The notes under the pieces are model-generated. The model searched no databases and was not told the DNA's origin. It worked only from the letters and a program-made list of their open reading frames with translations. DNA of 33,860 nucleotides from a virus, in the IMG/VR virus record IMGVR_UViG_3300047356_000168, positions 1 to 33,860 of that record; one strand, written 5' to 3'. Shown here one piece after another: positions 28,659-33,860 of the stretch (positions are counted from its first letter, which is position 1; the number at the start of each line of letters is the position of its first letter). The position numbers were made by a program, and so were the translations under genes.

Positions 28659-30505
28659 TTCTTATTGCTTTTAGGGTGCTTCTTAGGTAGTAAGTCGTAA
28701 TCAGTTATATACTTGGCGTTTTGTGGTCTTCCGTTCTTTAGCAGGTAGATATAAGCATTAACTCTCGCTTGTGCCCACTGCTCGGCAGACTTTACCATTG
28801 GACTGTGTGAAGTTTGAAATGCACCTACTCCACGTTGATATACAGATTTCAGTTGACCTACAGTTGTTCCGTAGCCTAGTTTAGATTTATACTTCTCGTT
28901 GAAGTCACTAGCTTTCTTCTGTAAAGACTTTAACACTCTGGCTGGAACAGATACTCCCCTTCCCTTCCCAGCAGCTCCCTTTGGATTGCTATCGCTACCT
29001 CGTCTTGGAGCAGGGTTTTTAGTATCGGAATTTGGAGCTTTCGGGCTTCTAATAATTCTTCCTTTGTCATCGTATTTAGCTAATTTATGTTCCTTGCAAG
29101 GCATATACCAAGTATCGCCATCTACATCGTGAGTGTGATATCCTTCACAACCTATGTCCTTTGCAATCTTTAATGCTTCCTCTTTTGTATCGTAGGCGAG
29201 TCTTCCGTCAATCTCTTTAGAAGATAAGTCTAGCTTAGATTCCTGAGAGTTTATCTCGTCAAGTTTACCTTCTGCCCAACGAATACCTTCTTCTCCTCCC
29301 CAAGCATCCCAAAGAAGACCACCACAACCTTTGTTGTACGGTTCACTCTTCTTTTTCTCAAATCTGTTGTAAGATGCCATCTCAGATATCAAACAACGAG
29401 ACAGTGGCTTACCTTCAGCTAATAGTTTAGCAAATTGCCACGCTTGAGGTGTTCCGCATCTTGGTTTATTACTATCATAGTATGCAAGAGCTTGTTTAGC
29501 GTTCTTTCTGGCTGCGCTAGGGTAATCCTTATACGACTTATCATACAATCCTAATTCAAGCTCCTCAGTCAGCTCGTGACAGTCGCAATTAAGCTCTAAT
29601 TCGCCTAATTCACGCAGTTTAGACCTGCTCCATCCTAATGCTGCCTTTCCACCCCATAGAAGGTATGAAATTGTGCCACAAGCCTTAGAATCGCTTGGGT
29701 CATAGTATTCGGCAGCTCTTGACAAGTAAGAATACATCCTCTTTATCGTGGACACACTGAGTTTTTCACCCCTACTGAGCTGCTGTGCTCTTATTTTCCC
29801 CACAGAGGTGGCACACTTATTGTTTACCTTCTTATTTAGCTCAATACCACGCTTTGCGTTGTTTCTAACGCCACTTCCATAATCTCCGTATGTAGCGAAT
29901 TCGTATTTGTCGCCAAGAATTACGTTAGCAACCTCTAGTAGTATTTGTTTAGCTTCATTCTCTTCCTCTAGGTTTTCTATCTGAGACATAGCTACCTCAT
30001 CAGTAAAGTAGCCCTCAATAGAGAAGCCTTTTACTTTACCAGACTTGACGTAGTCATCCCAAACCTCTTCATTGTTTACCTTCATAGATACCATCCAAGT
30101 ACCTACAGGCATATCTAAACCGTATTTACGGCTCTTGTCGTGCACTTTATCCTCTACAATCCAAGATTCTACCACAGACAGTCCGTTAAGCTCTGCTTGG
30201 TGCTCTAAAGTGCTTTTATTTTGATTGCCACGCATCAAGAATAACTCCGATGCCTTACGCACAGTGTCTTCAGAGAAGTAGATGTAGTACTCATCCTCGC
30301 CATTACGCCTGTAGATGTTCTTGTTGGGGATTAGTGCTGCACCCATAAGAATCTTCTTTTCCTTATCTACTTCAGCAAGTTTGACTTCTGTTTCTTTGGA
30401 TAGTGCAATAAAATTCTCTTCTATTGCTGGCTTCTCTACTATTGATATGGCATCTATGCCAGAGAATAACCCTTCTTCGTCTATAAAAAGCTCTATAATT
30501 CTCAT
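28655..30505 (-). CDS. XkdF-like prohead protease fused to duplicated and DUF5824-like domains
   Basis: 616 aa. Residues 45-170 are an XkdF-type serine protease (YYIYFSEDTVRKASELFL, His102 in TLEHQ, Ser162 in GFSIEGYF). Two tandem copies of a Cys-containing domain follow (about 208-300 and 327-417; shared pattern R-x-NAK, C(A/G)T, LS, M-x-SY, CG, WGG, KL-x-E). Then a short module YDTKEEALKIAKDIGCEGYH (about 438-457) and a C-terminal DUF5824-like domain (about 517-605). The protease would trim scaffold and capsid. Much longer than stand-alone proteases. Confidence 0.8.
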   Translation of the reverse strand: MRIIELFIDEEGLFSGIDAISIVEKPAIEENFIALSKETEVKLAEVDKEKKILMGAALIPNKNIYRRNGEDEYYIYFSEDTVRKASELFLMRGNQNKSTLEHQAELNGLSVVESWIVEDKVHDKSRKYGLDMPVGTWMVSMKVNNEEVWDDYVKSGKVKGFSIEGYFTDEVAMSQIENLEEENEAKQILLEVANVILGDKYEFATYGDYGSGVRNNAKRGIELNKKVNNKCATSVGKIRAQQLSRGEKLSVSTIKRMYSYLSRAAEYYDPSDSKACGTISYLLWGGKAALGWSRSKLRELGELELNCDCHELTEELELGLYDKSYKDYPSAARKNAKQALAYYDSNKPRCGTPQAWQFAKLLAEGKPLSRCLISEMASYNRFEKKKSEPYNKGCGGLLWDAWGGEEGIRWAEGKLDEINSQESKLDLSSKEIDGRLAYDTKEEALKIAKDIGCEGYHTHDVDGDTWYMPCKEHKLAKYDDKGRIIRSPKAPNSDTKNPAPRRGSDSNPKGAAGKGRGVSVPARVLKSLQKKASDFNEKYKSKLGYGTTVGQLKSVYQRGVGAFQTSHSPMVKSAEQWAQARVNAYIYLLKNGRPQNAKYITDYDLLPKKHPKSNKK

Positions 30506-30514
30506 ACTATTATA

Positions 30515-32893
30515 TTAACCGAATGATGCGGTATTTGTTATGTTTCTATCTAGTTCTTGTTGTGATGATATATCTTTACCTACAACAAATGCTTTTACTG
30601 GTTTAGCTTGCTGACCTGCAACGGATTCAGCTAACTGAGATGTCTGAGATGCGCCAACAACATTAAAGTCTGGTGCTTTAATTTGCATACCTCCGCCAGC
30701 TCCTCCGCTACCGCCAGCTCCACCGCCACTAACAGACCCCTTGTACTTTTGTCGAGCTATATTGGCTACGTTGGCAAGTCCAGCAACTAACGCTACTCTT
30801 TGCGCTATATATGCACTTGAAATTGTGCCTGGTACTGATGGTACAAGTTGAGAGCCAAACGCTAACCAAGACGACTCATAGGTATTCATTAACGCTCTAC
30901 CTATCCTTGCTGCCTTATCAATCTTAAATTGTTTTCGTGCAATCTTATCTTTATCTTTCTCCATCTTCTCACGAATCTGGGTTTGCAATTCAGCATTACC
31001 TTCAGCAGCTTCCATCTCTCTGCTATACCTTTCCTCTATCTCTACAGTTTGATTGTGGGCTGTAACACCAAAAGTTTCAGTTAGTGCGTCAGATATTTTA
31101 CTGTACTGCTCATTTATAAAGTCAAACTTTTCCTGTTCTAATGCCTGTTCCTCTAAAGCAATCTTTCTTTTTAAGTCTAATAAGTCAAGTTCAGCTTGAG
31201 CTTTTATCTCCATACCCTTTTCATTCAACTCAACATCTTTACTAGCCATCTCAAAATTACTCTGAGCTAAAGCCTCATCTTCCCTAAGACTCTCTAAATT
31301 TCTTTCTCTTGTATTGAACGCTTGTTTTACGCCCATTTCATTTATAGCGTCTAAATTCGCAGCACGAGAATCTAATTGCTTCTCTTCTAAAGCATCTACC
31401 TTTTCCTGTTCTGTCCTAGACTCATCAAACCTCTTTCTTTCAAGCTTAACTCTTTTTGTGTCAAAGGATTCTTCGAGCCGAATCATAACCTCATCGTGCT
31501 CACTTTTAGCATCTTCTAAGGATTTATCGTAATCAATCTGAGCTTGTTTCTTTTCAGTATCAGTAGCCTTAGATTTCATAAAATCTTTAAGCCTCTGAGC
31601 TTGTTTCTCCTTAAATACGTCTAATCTTATTTTAAGCTCTGCCTTAGCGTTTTCTTCTTCGATGTTTATTATTTCATCGGCAGTTTTCATCTGCTTATCT
31701 ATAGCCTTTTGTCTATAGCTCTCTTCAAGTTTATCAAGATTTAGAATACCTCTTTTAAATATCCTCTCTCTTTTTCCATTTCCTTTTTCGTTCTTGTCAT
31801 TAACAATTATAATGTAATCGTCTATTATGTCAAGACGTTTCTTGTATTCTGTGGCTATTGTGGTAGATTCCTCTTTGTAATTCTTTATCGCATTTTCAGT
31901 TTCAGTTACTACCGCCTGAATCTGACCAACTCTTTTAGCGAAGTCAATTTTTAGGTTTTCGTTTGTATTGTCATTAGCTTGTTGTACGGCTTTTTGAAGT
32001 TGTATTCTTTGGTATGCTAAATCATCTTCTGCTTTCTGTTGTTTAAGTAAAACCTCGTACAATTCTTCATCTTGCTCACCCTGAACCTTCTGATACTCTT
32101 GAATTGCAGCTCTTGATAAAGCCTGTTCCTTTAATTTCTCTATGTACCTTTCAACTGCTGCTGTAGCTTCATCTGTATTTTCAGCTGAAGTTAATATAGA
32201 GGCGTTAAAATCTGGATATTCTTTGTTTAGTTTTTCTAACGCTATAGCTTTCTGCTCCTCAGATTGATTTGAATCTAATAGTTTGCCGATATAAATGTTG
32301 AAGTTACCAACAAGTTCTTCTGTAGCTTTAGAGTAACCTTTAGTTAAGTTAGTTAATTCTCTTAGTCTTGGGCTTAAACCATTAAATGATTTAACGAAAT
32401 CAAGAACCTTTTTACTTTGAAGAGCACCAATCAATAATTGAACAGCTAACAAAACACCACCTGTGCCCATTAAGGACTTACCTAAATCTTTCAGTGACGC
32501 AAGCATACCTCCAGATGTTTTAGCGAAGCTACCAAATAAACTCACTAATTGAGATAGGTTGTTAGCCATAGCCGTAAACCCATAACTCGCATCAGAAGCC
32601 AATCGGCCAGATTCAAGTAAGATTGCGTTGTTAAGTCCAGCTTGTGTTTTAGTTGCTTTCATCTGAGCTGCCGTCTTACCTGTGGCAGACGCAAGACCAA
32701 GACTTGACTTTGCAGCAGCAATGTTTATATCTTTCTGTATCTTTATCTGCTCATTTACCTTAGCTACCTCAATAGCTTCTTGTCTCTGTAAGTCAGATAA
32801 TTTCTTTGTTGCGTTAGATAGTTGGTCTGTTGACTTACTAGCTCCCTCAGCTCCTTTGAGCTGTATGGATATTATGATGTCTTGTTTAGCCAT
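30515..32893 (-). CDS. Tape measure protein
   Basis: 792 aa. N-terminal Ser/Lys-rich helices, hydrophobic stretch around 120-155 (FGSFAKTSGGMLASLKDLGK, MGTGGVLLAVQLLIGALQ), then a long charged coiled-coil body (about 200-640), and a Gly/Ala-rich C-terminus (SVSGGGAGGSGGAGGG). By the usual rule of about 0.15 nm per residue the tail would be near 119 nm. Overlaps the 53-aa gene; works with the chaperone gene at the head of the late operon. Confidence 0.9.
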   Translation of the reverse strand: MAKQDIIISIQLKGAEGASKSTDQLSNATKKLSDLQRQEAIEVAKVNEQIKIQKDINIAAAKSSLGLASATGKTAAQMKATKTQAGLNNAILLESGRLASDASYGFTAMANNLSQLVSLFGSFAKTSGGMLASLKDLGKSLMGTGGVLLAVQLLIGALQSKKVLDFVKSFNGLSPRLRELTNLTKGYSKATEELVGNFNIYIGKLLDSNQSEEQKAIALEKLNKEYPDFNASILTSAENTDEATAAVERYIEKLKEQALSRAAIQEYQKVQGEQDEELYEVLLKQQKAEDDLAYQRIQLQKAVQQANDNTNENLKIDFAKRVGQIQAVVTETENAIKNYKEESTTIATEYKKRLDIIDDYIIIVNDKNEKGNGKRERIFKRGILNLDKLEESYRQKAIDKQMKTADEIINIEEENAKAELKIRLDVFKEKQAQRLKDFMKSKATDTEKKQAQIDYDKSLEDAKSEHDEVMIRLEESFDTKRVKLERKRFDESRTEQEKVDALEEKQLDSRAANLDAINEMGVKQAFNTRERNLESLREDEALAQSNFEMASKDVELNEKGMEIKAQAELDLLDLKRKIALEEQALEQEKFDFINEQYSKISDALTETFGVTAHNQTVEIEERYSREMEAAEGNAELQTQIREKMEKDKDKIARKQFKIDKAARIGRALMNTYESSWLAFGSQLVPSVPGTISSAYIAQRVALVAGLANVANIARQKYKGSVSGGGAGGSGGAGGGMQIKAPDFNVVGASQTSQLAESVAGQQAKPVKAFVVGKDISSQQELDRNITNTASFG

Positions 32894-33047
32894 TTCTGTA
32901 TGATTTTGATTCTTTAACCCTTCTTACTGTCTCTTTTACATCATCCCAATTACTTGGTGCTTTATATAGTCCTTTAGCGATATCTGCGTTGTGAGATACG
33001 CCATACCAATCAGAAAGCTGCAATAAATCTATAATATCTTTTATCAT
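32886..33047 (-). CDS. Small protein before the tape measure (53 aa)
   Basis: MIKDIIDLLQLSDWYGVSHN start at 33047, TAA 32888-32886. Helical N-terminus, basic C-terminus (VKETVRRVKESKSYRNG). Overlaps the 801-aa tail gene (ATGA) and the tape measure start by 8 bases. Could help tail assembly; no family recognised. Confidence 0.65.
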   Translation of the reverse strand: MIKDIIDLLQLSDWYGVSHNADIAKGLYKAPSNWDDVKETVRRVKESKSYRNG

Positions 33048-33860
33048 AATACGTTTAGTAGTTCTAATTTAGACTCCCCTGTTTTTAGGTTGGTGTTTAT
33101 TGAATTTATTGTAAATACTTTGTCGCCAATCTGAAATCTATCGTTTAGCTTATAATTAAGTAATACACTATTCGGTAAATGTGCTGTTAGCTTGAATATG
33201 CGTTTCTTTGGATTAAAAGCGTCTTCTATATACGTTTGATAGAAGTTCTTAAATAGTGAGTTCGTAGAACCTCCATAGTCACTTATAGTCCACTCGTCAA
33301 CTTCATTATCAAAGTTTAGTGTGTAACTTGGAATCCTGTACAACTTAAATGCATCTCCATTATCAAAAACATCATCCTCGATACCGATAATATTTAAGCC
33401 ATCTATAGATACAACTCTAGTTACTATGTTGTCTGTTGTGTTTATTATGTAATCACCTATATCTGCTGCTGACCCTAAGTAGTTAGATTGAACCTTGTAT
33501 GCGGTTGAGGTTGAGTTAGTGCCAGTATAAAGTGGCTCTTCTAAAGAATATCCTCTTTCATTTGTATTAGATGGTCTAAAGTAATTTGACAACTGAGTGT
33601 GAGTATTACTTGATGTCTGATAATTTATTCTGTAAGTTGTCCCTGTGTTCTCCCTTAGACCATAAAACAATACTGGCTTTGTAAGTACAGGGTCAAAATT
33701 AGCTGATGGATTCCCTTGAGCCTCAATGTCAGAAGTGTTTGGCTTAAAGTTATCTCCAGCAGAATAACCCCACATAATGTTAGTTCTTGCATTATCGTCC
33801 TCATCAAAAAGTCTCTCGTACTTCATATGCTCGAATGGCAACTTTATCTTGTATGGCTTA
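33044..33860 (-). CDS. Large tail protein, second copy of 3' part (5' end cut by window edge)
   Basis: In-frame coding from the right edge to TGA at 33046-33044 (271 residues visible). The part 33224-33860 duplicates bases 1-637 with 14 residue changes, so this is the other allele of the gene at 1-2226. It supplies the missing C-terminal 59 residues (…FNPKKRIFKLTAHLPNSVLL…). There is no true start here; an apparent TTG start at 33841 is internal. Confidence 0.85.
   Translation of the reverse strand, partial: KPYKIKLPFEHMKYERLFDEDDNARTNIMWGYSAGDNFKPNTSDIEAQGNPSANFDPVLTKPVLFYGLRENTGTTYRINYQTSSNTHTQLSNYFRPSNTNERGYSLEEPLYTGTNSTSTAYKVQSNYLGSAADIGDYIINTTDNIVTRVVSIDGLNIIGIEDDVFDNGDAFKLYRIPSYTLNFDNEVDEWTISDYGGSTNSLFKNFYQTYIEDAFNPKKRIFKLTAHLPNSVLLNYKLNDRFQIGDKVFTINSINTNLKTGESKLELLNVL
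33224..33860. repeat. Right copy of imperfect 637-bp terminal direct repeat
   Basis: Gap-free match to 1-637 with 26 mismatches. Differences in codons: 16 replacement and 10 silent changes. The clean flanks suggest that an assembler closed the circle over a strain-polymorphic stretch. Confidence 0.9.

Noticed and set aside
1-33860. Prophage or temperate life style
   Set aside because: No integrase, excisionase, CI-type repressor or attachment site was recognised; absence could still reflect unrecognised families among small genes.

Overview
The window is essentially the whole genome of a small tailed phage (siphovirus type) that very probably infects a member of the Bacteroidetes (Flavobacteriia-like). 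The DNA is AT-rich and genes are packed with 4-base ATGA overlaps. Start codons lack Shine-Dalgarno sequences and have A/T-rich leaders. Several promoters fit the Bacteroidetes pattern TTTG-N19/20-TAnnTTTG. Many proteins resemble families I know from Bacteroidetes phages (portal, capsid, tail chaperone, DUF8033-like, M15 endolysin). The first 637 bases match the last 637 bases at 611 positions (26 mismatches, no indels), and one long tail gene reads in frame across that junction. The genome is therefore a circular (or circularly permuted) molecule of about 33,223 bp, and the window contains two slightly different alleles of the join.

All genes but one are on the minus strand, so transcription runs from high to low coordinates. 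(1) The late unit starts below an array of TACAnTGTA palindromes (5198-5307). It runs through the tail assembly chaperone with its -1 frameshift (5136-4361), tail completion genes and tail proteins (4364-1, then wrapping to 33044), tape measure (32893-30515), prohead protease (30505-28655), scaffold (28468-27905), major capsid (27890-26997), probable tail tube (26940-26377), portal (25877-24648), connector, a repeat-built tail fibre (24041-21417), and the lysis genes (thioredoxin-like, M15 endolysin, holin). It ends at a strong terminator at 19513-19545. Internal terminators at 26953-26978 and 26325-26351 probably set the ratio of capsid to downstream proteins.

(2) The early/middle unit (19499-9690) carries recombination and replication genes: a PD-(D/E)XK endonuclease, ERF annealing protein, SSB-like protein, winged-helix initiator/regulator, TOPRIM primase-helicase, VRR-NUC nuclease, sigma-like factor, a second PD-(D/E)XK protein, RecB-like exonuclease and a DnaA domain IV protein. 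It ends with the terminase small and large subunits. A second TACAnTGTA array (17845-17938) lies just upstream of the primase-helicase. No DNA polymerase, RNA polymerase, integrase or tRNA gene was seen, so host polymerase is presumably used and a lytic life style is likely.

(3) The accessory unit (9109-5308) is about a dozen small acidic or membrane proteins of unknown role, probably early host-takeover or counter-defence genes. It ends at a terminator (5923-5945), followed by a gene-poor structured stretch.

(4) The single plus-strand gene (9284-9730) is a dATP/dGTP diphosphohydrolase-like protein. An intrinsic terminator directly abuts its start codon, and its N-terminus is built from a DNA motif (CCTATTRAATTCACAG) that also occurs in pairs at several intergenic sites. 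That dispersed motif and the two palindrome arrays are the most unusual, unexplained features of the window.
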